Positions 7,345 through 14,449 of a stretch of 14,449 nt of DNA are shown one piece after another. The DNA is taken from the NCBI GenBank assembly GCA_002841605.1, contig PHAF01000034.1:1-14449 (forward strand), in the 5' to 3' direction. The position numbers and the translations under genes were made by a program. The first letter of the stretch is position 1. Each line of letters opens with the position of its first letter. The DNA is from Firmicutes bacterium HGW-Firmicutes-10. Its GTDB lineage: Bacteria; Bacillota_I; Bacilli_A; Erysipelotrichales; Erysipelotrichaceae. The notes under the pieces are model-generated. The model did not search any database and was not told the origin of the DNA. It saw only the letters and a list, made by a program, of their open reading frames with translations.

Positions 7345-9452
7345 TGTCGAATTGGTTGGAAGATATCCGGGCGGCCTGGCTGGGTAAAGTCATCGGAGTT
7401 CGTTTAGGAGCTCCTGTGGAAAATTGGTCATCACAGCAAATTAAGGACTCTTTTGGAACAATTGAGGATTTTGTTAAGGAATACGGTGTATTTGGAGCGG
7501 ATGATGATACTAATGGACCGCTCTATTTTACCCGTGTGCTCTTGGATAAATCGGCCTGTGAAATTACTTCGCAGGATATTGCGGATACGATGCTTAACAT
7601 TATTGCGGATGAACATGGGTTTTTCTGGTGGGGTGGAGTCGGCGTATCTACTGAACACACGATGTACAACAACTTGAAAAACGGAATGAGTGCATTGGAA
7701 AGTGGAAGTTGTCGTGTGAATGGTAAAGAGCTGTCCGAACAAATCGGCGGTCAGATTTTCAGTGACGGTTGGGCATATGTCGCTTATGACAACGTAGAGC
7801 TGGCGGTTGATTTAGCACAGAAAGCAGCTTCTGTTTCGCATGATGGAGAAGCGATTGAAGGAGCTAAGTTTGTCAGTGCGGCGATCAGTCTGGCCTTCAA
7901 ATATAAAGATATTTTCGAAGTGATGAATAGAGCTCTTGAATACTGTGATCCGCAAAGTGAGTATGTCCGGGTTGCAAGGGATGTCATTTCTTATTCCCGA
8001 AAGTCCAATGGCTGGGAAGAAACGTTGGATTTCATACAGCGGACCTATCCCTATTCATGTTATGGCGGCATTTGTCCAATCATTCCAAATATGGCTGTCA
8101 TGGTGATGTCTATGGCTCATGGAGATCAAGATTTCAGAAAGACAATGTTGATTTGTGTCAATGCCGGATATGATACCGATTGTAATGCGGGTAATGTCGG
8201 TTCGATCATGGGTGCTTTGGTGGGGATTGAAGGTCTGTACTCTCCTTGGGTCCATAAGATTAATGATGTCGTGTTGTCTTCGGGATTACTGGGTAGCATT
8301 AACAGTCTTGACGCCACTCAGCAAACGCTTTACTTTGGAAAACTGGCTAACTCAATTAGTCCAACTCTGGTTGATGACCGTCTGGCCTCTATTAATGATT
8401 TTTCATTCGGTTTACCTTACTCGACACATGGATTTTATGGTCGTTGGAACCGCAAATTTGATGGATCGCACATCAATGTTGCAATGGCTGATGCCAAGTT
8501 TAAGCGTGCATTGCAGATCAATGTCCATAGTGCATTTCCTCAGGAATCGGTTGAAATCATCAAGAAAACCTATTTTAGAGCAAGTGAAGTACATGACTCA
8601 AGATACGAACCATCATTGGCTCCGGTTATATGGCCGGGACAAGTTGTGAGCACACGCCTGAAAGCTGAATGTGAAGGGTTGTTTATGGCACATCTGGTTG
8701 TCCGGGACATTGAAGGAAATACAGCGAACTCGAAAGACTTGATGCTGATAAGTGAATTCGGCAATTTTGAAATTCAGATTCCCCGTGATTTTTCATTGGT
8801 TGCGGAGGTCGGGGTTGTGTTGGTTTGTTTAGATCGCACCTTTTTGACACATCTTTGGATGGATTCAGTGATGATCAAGGGAAGTGTTGATTTCGATTGG
8901 GATATGACGAAGTTGCCTATGGAAGACTATGGATTGACGTTTTATATGGGAAATCATAGGGAAATTGCGGGCTGTACTCATGTCAATGGGGATTGGATCG
9001 TGGATGGTGGAATTACTTGTCTGTCAGATGAGCGTTCTATGCTTTTGTTTGGTGATGTACGTTGGAAAAACCTTCAGTTTGAAGTCGATCTTCAATGTTG
9101 GGAGCAGGGAAGTTCGGTGTGCTTTGCGGTACAGGGAGCTAATAACTTTATTGAAATCGTTCGTATAAATCAAATGGAGATTCATATAAATCATGTAGTT
9201 GGCAAAAAATTCCAAAACCTTTCAAAACTTATAATTTCGAATGTGAAATACGACCAAATTTCATTGCACATTGAGTGTGATTCACATATAATAATATTCA
9301 AAGTGGATGCTTTGACTGTGGGTAAAATATTCATAAACAAGGGTTCTATTACAGGCGGATTAGGGTTTATAAGTGCTCGCAAGAATAGTATAGTCATAAC
9401 AGGGATTAGAGTCAGCAAAGCTGATTTTAATATAAATGAGGAGGAAACATGA
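7344..9452 (+). CDS. ADP-ribosylglycohydrolase-family protein with long beta-rich C-terminal extension
   Basis: The first 320 or so residues have the all-helical ADP-ribosylglycohydrolase (DraG/ARH) layout. GKVIGVRLGAPVE at 14-26 corresponds to the N-terminal G-x3-G-x3-G-x3-E pattern, ADDDTN (Asp53-Asp55, Thr56) to the first metal motif, and YDTDCNAGNVGSIMGALVG (Asp277, Asp279, Cys280) to the second. Both metal motifs deviate from the usual T-D-D-T and D-T-D-T/S. The remaining 380 residues are beta-rich. The last part (about 540-700) resembles a LamG/concanavalin-like sandwich (FGDVRWKNLQFEVDL). The family cleaves N- or O-glycosidic bonds to ADP-ribose, but the context suggests a nucleoside-like or other glycoside as substrate. 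No signal peptide is visible. TAATG coupling joins it to the esterase, and ATGA joins it to the lipoprotein. The fold is fairly secure; the substrate is unknown. Confidence 0.8.
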   Translation: MSNWLEDIRAAWLGKVIGVRLGAPVENWSSQQIKDSFGTIEDFVKEYGVFGADDDTNGPLYFTRVLLDKSACEITSQDIADTMLNIIADEHGFFWWGGVGVSTEHTMYNNLKNGMSALESGSCRVNGKELSEQIGGQIFSDGWAYVAYDNVELAVDLAQKAASVSHDGEAIEGAKFVSAAISLAFKYKDIFEVMNRALEYCDPQSEYVRVARDVISYSRKSNGWEETLDFIQRTYPYSCYGGICPIIPNMAVMVMSMAHGDQDFRKTMLICVNAGYDTDCNAGNVGSIMGALVGIEGLYSPWVHKINDVVLSSGLLGSINSLDATQQTLYFGKLANSISPTLVDDRLASINDFSFGLPYSTHGFYGRWNRKFDGSHINVAMADAKFKRALQINVHSAFPQESVEIIKKTYFRASEVHDSRYEPSLAPVIWPGQVVSTRLKAECEGLFMAHLVVRDIEGNTANSKDLMLISEFGNFEIQIPRDFSLVAEVGVVLVCLDRTFLTHLWMDSVMIKGSVDFDWDMTKLPMEDYGLTFYMGNHREIAGCTHVNGDWIVDGGITCLSDERSMLLFGDVRWKNLQFEVDLQCWEQGSSVCFAVQGANNFIEIVRINQMEIHINHVVGKKFQNLSKLIISNVKYDQISLHIECDSHIIIFKVDALTVGKIFINKGSITGGLGFISARKNSIVITGIRVSKADFNINEEET

Positions 9453-10528
9453 AGAATTTATTGAAGGTTTTATTAGCTTTATTCATCGTTTTCAGTTTTG
9501 TCGGATGTGCAAAACCGGAAGAGAAGAAAGAAGGCGTGAAAGTAGCGTTGTTGGTTCCTTTCCGTGGTGACCAATCCTACTTCGATGTTACTGCAAATGG
9601 CATGGCTTTGATTAAAGCTGAATATGCCGACGCCACCACAACGATCATTGAAATGGGTCGTGACCAATCTAAGTGGGAAAACTATTATCTCGACGCAGCT
9701 GAAGGTGATTATGATATCATCATCGGCGGCAACTGGGAAGCTTCGCCGACTTTTGAAAAAGTCATCGCTCAATTCCCGGACAAAAAGTTTATTAACTTCG
9801 ACTGGGATGTTGCTCCGTCCAATGCTAATACGTATGGTATGTTCTATAAAGCCAACGAATTGGGATTCTTGACTGGTTTGGTTGCTGGGTTAGTTACGAA
9901 GTCTGATTTAAAATATGCTGATCCGACCAAAAACATTATCGGTGCAATCGGTGGTATGGAATTTGCCGGCATCAATGACTTCTTGTATGGATATATCCAA
10001 GGTGCACAAGCGGTCAATCCAGACGTTAAGATTTTCATTGCTTATGCCAACAACTTTGGCGATCCTGCCAAGGGTAAAGAAATTGCCTTGAACCAATATG
10101 CAGGTGGAGCTGATATCATCTTCCATGCAGCTGGTGGTACAGGTAATGGATTGTTTGATGCAGCTGTTGAAGCCAATCGTTATGCATTGGGCGTAGATGC
10201 TGACCAAGCATTGTTATTTAAAAACGATCAAGCAAAATATGAGAAGATTCTGACTTCAGGAACAAAGAATGTTGACTTGGCTATTTTACAAGCTGTTCAA
10301 CGTCACTTAGCCGGAACCCTTCCTTATGGTAAACTTGAAATCTTAGGTATCAAGGAAAATGGTGTCGGATTAGCGAAGAACGATGTATATAATGCATTGC
10401 CAGCAGCTATCCGCGATATCGTTGCTTCTTATGAAGCGAAAGTTATCAGCGGTGAAATCGTTGTTAAGAGCGCATTGACTCTGACGGCGGACGAGTGGAA
10501 CGCTATTAAAGCTTCCGTTCAACCGTAA
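9449..10528 (+). CDS. Bmp/PnrA-like nucleoside-binding lipoprotein of ABC transporter
   Basis: A lipoprotein signal peptide is clear: MKNLLKVLLALF, then lipobox FVGC with Cys20 as the lipid-modified residue. The mature part follows the Bmp (basic membrane protein, PnrA-like) family. It begins VKVALLVPFRGDQSYFDVTANG and includes NFDWDVAPSNANTYG, a YKANELGFLTGLVAG helix and GGMEFAGINDFLYGYIQGA. GADIIFHAAGGTGNGLFDAA is the family's ligand-contact region, and VDADQ lies further on. Bmp proteins with NupOPQ-type transporters bind purine and pyrimidine nucleosides. The protein sits on the outer face of the membrane. AGGAGG at 9439-9444 and an ATGA overlap with the preceding gene set the start. By eye its codons look more biased than its neighbours', consistent with high expression. 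Specificity for a given nucleoside cannot be read off. Confidence 0.92.
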   Translation: MKNLLKVLLALFIVFSFVGCAKPEEKKEGVKVALLVPFRGDQSYFDVTANGMALIKAEYADATTTIIEMGRDQSKWENYYLDAAEGDYDIIIGGNWEASPTFEKVIAQFPDKKFINFDWDVAPSNANTYGMFYKANELGFLTGLVAGLVTKSDLKYADPTKNIIGAIGGMEFAGINDFLYGYIQGAQAVNPDVKIFIAYANNFGDPAKGKEIALNQYAGGADIIFHAAGGTGNGLFDAAVEANRYALGVDADQALLFKNDQAKYEKILTSGTKNVDLAILQAVQRHLAGTLPYGKLEILGIKENGVGLAKNDVYNALPAAIRDIVASYEAKVISGEIVVKSALTLTADEWNAIKASVQP

Positions 10529-10547
10529 GAAGAAATCATATGATATT

Positions 10548-10581
10548 ACGAATGCTCTACACAAAGGTGTAGGGCATTCGT
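10548..10581 (+). other. Intercistronic RNA hairpin between lipoprotein and ATPase genes
   Basis: ACGAATGCTCTACAC pairs along its whole length with GTGTAGGGCATTCGT around a loop of AAAG: 15 pairs including one wobble. It lies in the 71-bp gap after the lipoprotein stop. The following bases, TGTTAG, are not a U-tract, so it is probably not a full terminator. Stable hairpins here are typical of ABC operons, where they protect or partly terminate the message so that the binding protein is made in excess. The short palindrome ATCATATGAT lies just upstream at 10535-10544. Confidence 0.75.
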
Positions 10582-10599
10582 TGTTAGAAAGGGTCTTTT

Positions 10600-12159
10600 A
10601 TGAGTGAAATCATACTTGATTTGAAGGATATCACAAAAATTTATTCCAATGGCGTAGTTGCCAATCGCAATGTAAGTGTTGATTTCCGTAAAGGTGAAAT
10701 CCATTCGATCGTTGGAGAAAATGGGGCAGGCAAGTCTACGCTGATGAAGATCATATTCGGTATTGAACATGCCTCTTCAGGAACGATTACTTATCGGGGT
10801 AAGCCGACACAGTTTCATAACTCGATGGAAGCCATTCTCAATGGGATAGGGATGGTTCATCAGCACTTTATGTTGATTGATGATTTTTCTGTTGCGGAGA
10901 ACATTGTTTTAGGTATGGAACCTAAGCAGAAGCGTTTCTTCTTAAATAAAAAAGAAGCGGTCAACGTAACGAAAAATCTGGCTAAGAAATACAATTTTGA
11001 TATGGATGTGACCCAACGTGTTTCGCGTCTGACGGTCAGTGCCAAACAGAAAGTCGAAATTCTAAAGACGTTATACCGAGATGCCGAGGTCATCATTCTC
11101 GATGAGCCGACCGCCGTACTGACACCGCAGGAAACGCAAGCACTTTTTGAAAATCTGAAGCACTTTAAAAATATGGGACATACGATTCTCTTTATTTCTC
11201 ATAAGCTCAATGAAGTTAAGGCAATCAGTGATCGCATCACGATCATGCAAAATGGGGAGAGTAGGGGAACGTTTAATAATGAGGATATCACGATCGAACA
11301 AATGACAGAGCTCATTGTCGGACGTAAAGTTTCTTTATCCTATGATGATTTCAAATTCGAGTCGGATCGTGACGGTGTGGCTTTTAAAGTCGAAGGGTTG
11401 CATCTGATGAAAAAGGGCGTTCCGATTTTAAAAGATATCAATTTTGCGATACGTGAGGGAGAGATTCTGGGTGTGGCTGGGGTTCAAGGTAATGGACAGT
11501 CAGAGTTGGTTCAGGGCTTGGTCGGATTGGCAGGTATAAATGGTGGAAAGTGGTTTATCAATGATCAAGACATAACATCTTTGTCCGTAGATCAGAAGCG
11601 CATTCACGGATTGGCTTACATACCGGAAGATCGCATGAAAGAAGGCATTGCACAAGGAGCGACGGTCGCCGAAAATCTGATTTCCAGTTACTATCGACGC
11701 AAGGAAATCAACGGTCCGATTTTTATGAATGATAAAGCCATTGGCAAAGTGGCTACACAGCTCATAAAAATGTTCAGTGTCCGTACGAAAAACTATAAAT
11801 CGAAAATCGAGAGTCTATCTGGAGGCAACATTCAGAAAGTGGTTGTTGCGCGTGAGACCAATACCGATCCGAAGGTCATGATTGCCGAACAGCCGACGCG
11901 GGGCATTGATATTGGCAGTGCGGAGTTCATTCATAAGCAGCTCATAGACATGCGCAACCGCAATGTGGCGATTTTGTTGGTGAGTGCAGATTTGAACGAA
12001 GTTATGGAGGTCAGCGATCGGCTAATCGTGATGTATGAAGGTGAAATCGTTGCTCATTTCGACCGTACCAAGGATGTCGGTGAAATGGAGTTGGGATTAT
12101 ATATGCTTGGGGTCAAACGTCAGGATGAGGAAAGTTTAAAGAGGGCAAGTTTATGTTAG
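10600..12159 (+). CDS. Nucleoside ABC transporter ATP-binding protein (two nucleotide-binding domains)
   Basis: This 519-residue protein has two fused ABC domains, as in the RbsA/NupO class. Domain 1 has Walker A GENGAGKS (39-46), a Q-loop MVHQHFML, and Walker B ending LDEP (Asp168-Glu169). Its signature is unusual, LTVSAKQK near 144 instead of the more usual LSVG-x-x-Q. Domain 2 has GVQGNGQS (294-301), lacking the Walker A Lys, and a good LSGGN signature at 406-410. Its Walker B region reads IAEQPTRGID, with Gln431 where the catalytic Glu would sit. So one competent and one degenerate ATP site are expected, as is known for this family. It powers import of the ligand delivered by the lipoprotein. 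A GAAAGGG segment precedes the ATG, and the 3' end overlaps the next gene by 7 bases. Confidence 0.93.
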   Translation: MSEIILDLKDITKIYSNGVVANRNVSVDFRKGEIHSIVGENGAGKSTLMKIIFGIEHASSGTITYRGKPTQFHNSMEAILNGIGMVHQHFMLIDDFSVAENIVLGMEPKQKRFFLNKKEAVNVTKNLAKKYNFDMDVTQRVSRLTVSAKQKVEILKTLYRDAEVIILDEPTAVLTPQETQALFENLKHFKNMGHTILFISHKLNEVKAISDRITIMQNGESRGTFNNEDITIEQMTELIVGRKVSLSYDDFKFESDRDGVAFKVEGLHLMKKGVPILKDINFAIREGEILGVAGVQGNGQSELVQGLVGLAGINGGKWFINDQDITSLSVDQKRIHGLAYIPEDRMKEGIAQGATVAENLISSYYRRKEINGPIFMNDKAIGKVATQLIKMFSVRTKNYKSKIESLSGGNIQKVVVARETNTDPKVMIAEQPTRGIDIGSAEFIHKQLIDMRNRNVAILLVSADLNEVMEVSDRLIVMYEGEIVAHFDRTKDVGEMELGLYMLGVKRQDEESLKRASLC

Positions 12160-13208
12160 CGAATGAGCGGATCTTCGAAGTCGTAAAAATGGCGGCAGCC
12201 GTTTTGTTGGCATTGGTACTTACCTTTATCTTACTTTTGATTTTCAGTGCTCAGCCCCTAGAATCTTTTTCAAAAATGCTATTCGCCCCGCTAACGAAAG
12301 TTCGCTATATGGGCAATGTAATTGAGACGATGATTCCATTGTCCTTTGCCGGATTGGCGACGGCATTGTTATTCAGAACTAAACTGTTTAATCTTGGAAC
12401 CGAAGGGATATTCTATTTCTGCGGTGTCGTGACGGCAGCCGTTGCTACGCAGACGATGAGCAGTGCACTGATCCATCCGTTTGTGACCATCATGATTTCC
12501 GGTTTGGTCGGTGGTTTGATTGCGTTGATTCCAGGGTTTTTTAAGGCGAAATACAATACCAATGAGTTGGTTACTTCGCTGATGATGAACTCCATTTTGT
12601 TTGGTTTGGGTTTGTTTATCATTAAAAATTTCATGCAAGCATTGGATGTGCCAGGTGTTGCTTCGCATTTGTTTCAAGCAACGGCGAAATTGCCGGTCAT
12701 AATTCCTTCGACGCGCATTCACTTTGGAATCGTGATTTTGATTATTACAGTCGTTTTACTGCAGTTGATGTTGTTTCATACCAAACTGGGTTATACCATT
12801 CGGATGACGGGTTTGAATAAGAACTTTGCCAAATATTCTGGAATGAATGCTTTCTGGTTGTTCTTGGTTGTTCACTTTATTTCCGGTTTTATCGGTGGCG
12901 TCGGTTCTTCGGTTGAGTTACTAGGGATGTACAATCGCTTTCAATGGTCAGCGTTGCCGGGTCTTGGATTTACTGGGGCACTGATGGCAATGTTGGGTCG
13001 CAATCATCCGGTTGGAGTCGTTGCGGCCGCATTTGCGATCAGTTATTTGCGTACCGGTGCGGATATCATGGCGCGGACGACGGATGTACCGGTTGAAATC
13101 GTCGCAGTCGTTGAAGCGGTGGTCGTATTATTTGTTTCGTCTCAGTATTTCTTAAGAAAATACCATGAACGGGCATTGATTAAGAAGGGGGGCGAACAGA
13201 ATGCTTGA
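12153..13208 (+). CDS. Nucleoside ABC transporter permease 1 (NupP-like)
   Basis: This is a 351-residue, strongly hydrophobic membrane protein with roughly nine to ten membrane spans, starting with one at about residues 8-31. It belongs to the BPD_transp_2 family (LivH/RbsC/Nup-type permeases). FNLGTEGIFYFCG matches the N-x-G-x-EG motif of this group, and YNTNELVTSLMMNSILFG matches the NE-x-x-TTLM-x-N region of NupP-like subunits. A cytoplasmic loop, LGYTIRMTGLNKNFAKYSGM, is the likely ATPase contact. It pairs with the next gene product to form the pore. The start overlaps the end of the ATPase gene and the end overlaps permease 2 by 8 bases, pointing to coupled translation. Confidence 0.92.
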   Translation: MLANERIFEVVKMAAAVLLALVLTFILLLIFSAQPLESFSKMLFAPLTKVRYMGNVIETMIPLSFAGLATALLFRTKLFNLGTEGIFYFCGVVTAAVATQTMSSALIHPFVTIMISGLVGGLIALIPGFFKAKYNTNELVTSLMMNSILFGLGLFIIKNFMQALDVPGVASHLFQATAKLPVIIPSTRIHFGIVILIITVVLLQLMLFHTKLGYTIRMTGLNKNFAKYSGMNAFWLFLVVHFISGFIGGVGSSVELLGMYNRFQWSALPGLGFTGALMAMLGRNHPVGVVAAAFAISYLRTGADIMARTTDVPVEIVAVVEAVVVLFVSSQYFLRKYHERALIKKGGEQNA

Positions 13209-14124
13209 TGTTTTAAAGATTATGCTGACGCCGGAGTTTGGCTTTACGGTTATCCGAGTCGTTGTTCCTATTTTGTTTGCTGCGTTAGCGGCCTATATTG
13301 CCAACAGTGCCGGAATTGCAAATATTGCGATTGAAGGTATGATGCTGATGGCGGCGTTTGTTGGTACGGTGACGAGTGCGTTTACGCAGAATGCGTGGAT
13401 CGGACTGATTGCAGCTTGCTTAGCGGGTATGTTAATGGCCGCGATCCTTTCGTATTTTACGTTGATATTGAAGACCAATAATATTTTGGGTGGGATAGCC
13501 CTCAACTTGTTTTCAAGTTCGTTTACAGTATTTCTGTTGTTTATCATAACGGGCTCAAAAGGTACCAGTGCGACGCTCAGTGCCCGTTCTTTACCGAAAA
13601 TCGTGATTCCGATACTTAAAGACATACCTATCTTAGGTCGTATTTTTTCGGGTCATAATGTGTTGGCGTATATCATGTTTGCGGCGGTCATTTTGGTTTA
13701 TCTGATGATGTATCAGACGCCGTTGGGATTGCGTATCAAAGCGGTGGGTAAAGATCCGCATGCGGCTGAGTCTGTTGGGGTCGATGTCATCCGGATCAAG
13801 ACGATTGCGTTGTTATTGAGTGGTTTGTTGGCGGCGTTGGGCGGCGCCTATATGTCGATGGGATATCTTTCGTTCTTTACGCAAAACATGACGGCTGGTC
13901 GTGGATTTATCGGTTTAGCGGCTGAGGCAATGGGTATGGGAAATGTGTGGTTAGTTACCTTGACAGCATTTCTGTTTGGGATGTTCGATGCTCTTTCCAA
14001 TGCTCTTCAATTGTTTGCCTTACCTTCTGAAATCATTCAGACGATACCATATGTCGCGGTGTTTGTCGGAATCGTGGCGTACTCGATTTATGAGTATCGC
14101 CGTATGAAGATCAAAGGGGATTAA
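13201..14124 (+). CDS. Nucleoside ABC transporter permease 2 (NupQ-like)
   Basis: This 307-residue integral membrane protein is the second BPD_transp_2 subunit. The family motif is present as NIAIEGMMLMAAF near residue 40. A later cytoplasmic segment, LGLRIKAVGKDPHAAESVGV, followed by LLLSGLLAALGGAYMSMG, is the conserved coupling loop and helix of NupQ/RbsC-like proteins. Around eight to nine membrane spans are visible. A GAAGGGGGGCG stretch upstream of the ATG, inside the 3' end of permease 1, serves as ribosome binding site. It forms a heterodimeric pore with permease 1. Its stop is one base from the nucleoside hydrolase start. Confidence 0.92.
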   Translation: MLDVLKIMLTPEFGFTVIRVVVPILFAALAAYIANSAGIANIAIEGMMLMAAFVGTVTSAFTQNAWIGLIAACLAGMLMAAILSYFTLILKTNNILGGIALNLFSSSFTVFLLFIITGSKGTSATLSARSLPKIVIPILKDIPILGRIFSGHNVLAYIMFAAVILVYLMMYQTPLGLRIKAVGKDPHAAESVGVDVIRIKTIALLLSGLLAALGGAYMSMGYLSFFTQNMTAGRGFIGLAAEAMGMGNVWLVTLTAFLFGMFDALSNALQLFALPSEIIQTIPYVAVFVGIVAYSIYEYRRMKIKGD

Positions 14125-14125
14125 G

Positions 14126-14449
14126 ATGAAAATTATTTTCGATTGTGATCCGGGGCATGATGATATTTTTGCGTTGTGTGCACTGTTAGCACATCCCGAG
14201 CGTTTTGATTTATTGGGATGTACGACGGTGGCGGGCAATCAGACAGTTGAGAAGGTTACGGATAATCTGCTCAGAGTTCTTTCTTACCTCAATCGAAAGA
14301 TCAAGGTCAGTGTCGGTGCTTCATCATCTCTTGATGGTAAAACGTATGTTCAGCCGGTGGCACACGGTGTCAGCGGAATGGATGGTCCGATGCTTCCGGA
14401 GTCGAATCTTTCGGTAACGGGTTTGGATGCTGTGGAGTGGATTCATCAG
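14126..14449 (+). CDS. Inosine/uridine-preferring nucleoside hydrolase, N-terminal part (3' end outside window)
   Basis: The 108 visible residues begin MKIIFDCDPGHDD, the calcium-binding D-x-D-P-G-x-D-D signature of IU-nucleoside hydrolases (Asp6, Asp8, Asp12, Asp13). The conserved VAGN with Asn38 and the helix TVEKVTDNLLRVL follow, then HGVSGMDG from His80, which corresponds to the family's HG-x-x-G segment. These enzymes cleave the N-glycosidic bond of ribonucleosides to base and ribose in the cytoplasm. Full proteins have about 310-320 residues, so some two thirds lies beyond the edge. Its place directly after the transporter genes suggests hydrolysis of the imported nucleoside. Purine or pyrimidine preference cannot be told from this part. 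Confidence 0.92.
   Translation, partial: MKIIFDCDPGHDDIFALCALLAHPERFDLLGCTTVAGNQTVEKVTDNLLRVLSYLNRKIKVSVGASSSLDGKTYVQPVAHGVSGMDGPMLPESNLSVTGLDAVEWIHQ

Noticed and set aside
8155..8649. A 164-codon plus-strand open frame inside the ADP-ribosylglycohydrolase-family gene, in another frame
   Set aside because: It is rich in Trp, Met, Cys and Leu in a pattern typical of a frame-shifted shadow, and the overlapping frame carries conserved metal motifs.
10548..10581. Full intrinsic terminator ending the operon after the lipoprotein gene
   Set aside because: The stem is strong but no U-tract follows, and the downstream genes complete the same transporter and lack a convincing promoter of their own.
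10600..14124. Ribose or simple-sugar (RbsABC/Mgl-type) importer
   Set aside because: The binding protein is Bmp/PnrA-like and there are two different permeases, which fits the nucleoside (NupOPQ) class; sugar importers of the Rbs type usually have a periplasmic-binding-protein-4-like subunit and a single permease gene.

Overview
The window reads as chromosomal DNA of an anaerobic, low-to-mid GC Gram-positive bacterium (Bacillota; Erysipelotrichales or a neighbouring lineage is possible, but sequence reading alone cannot settle this). The clues are strong AGGAGG ribosome binding sites, a Gram-positive style lipoprotein signal, standard use of TGA as stop, a Bmp-type (PnrA/Nup-like) nucleoside ABC transporter, and an oxygen-sensitive glycyl radical enzyme with its radical-SAM activase. 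Coding density is high. No gap without a gene exceeds 300 bases; the longest is 814-976. I see no tRNA, rRNA, CRISPR array, insertion sequence or phage gene.

Layout. Position 1-813 is the 3' part of a GH5-like glycoside hydrolase with a C-terminal beta-rich domain, followed by a weak hairpin terminator. A MerR-family regulator with a GyrI-like effector domain (977-1909) stands alone and ends at a terminator shared with a convergent minus-strand pair: a UPF0303 small protein (1935-2384) and a type I sulfatase (2391-4001). The sulfatase is transcribed divergently from a long plus-strand operon. The roughly 107-bp gap between them carries TATAAT-like boxes on both strands and a 15-bp palindrome.

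The main operon (4109 to past the window end) encodes, in order: a YjjI-family glycyl radical enzyme, its YjjW-family activase, an HGGGW/GESAG alpha/beta hydrolase, a large ADP-ribosylglycohydrolase-fold protein with a long beta-rich C-terminal extension, a Bmp/PnrA-like lipoprotein, a two-domain ABC ATPase, two permeases, and the start of an inosine/uridine-type nucleoside hydrolase. Most junctions overlap or nearly touch. The one sizeable gap, between the lipoprotein and the ATPase, holds a strong hairpin without a U-tract.

How the parts may fit (inference): the lipoprotein and ABC transporter import a nucleoside or nucleoside-like compound. The esterase and the divergent sulfatase could remove ester decorations. 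Two unrelated glycosidase folds could cleave glycosidic bonds, and the YjjI radical enzyme could act on the sugar or base released. YjjI has, to my knowledge, no established reaction. In E. coli yjjW-yjjI lies next to deoCABD, so a second, independent link to nucleoside metabolism here is the most interesting signal in the window.
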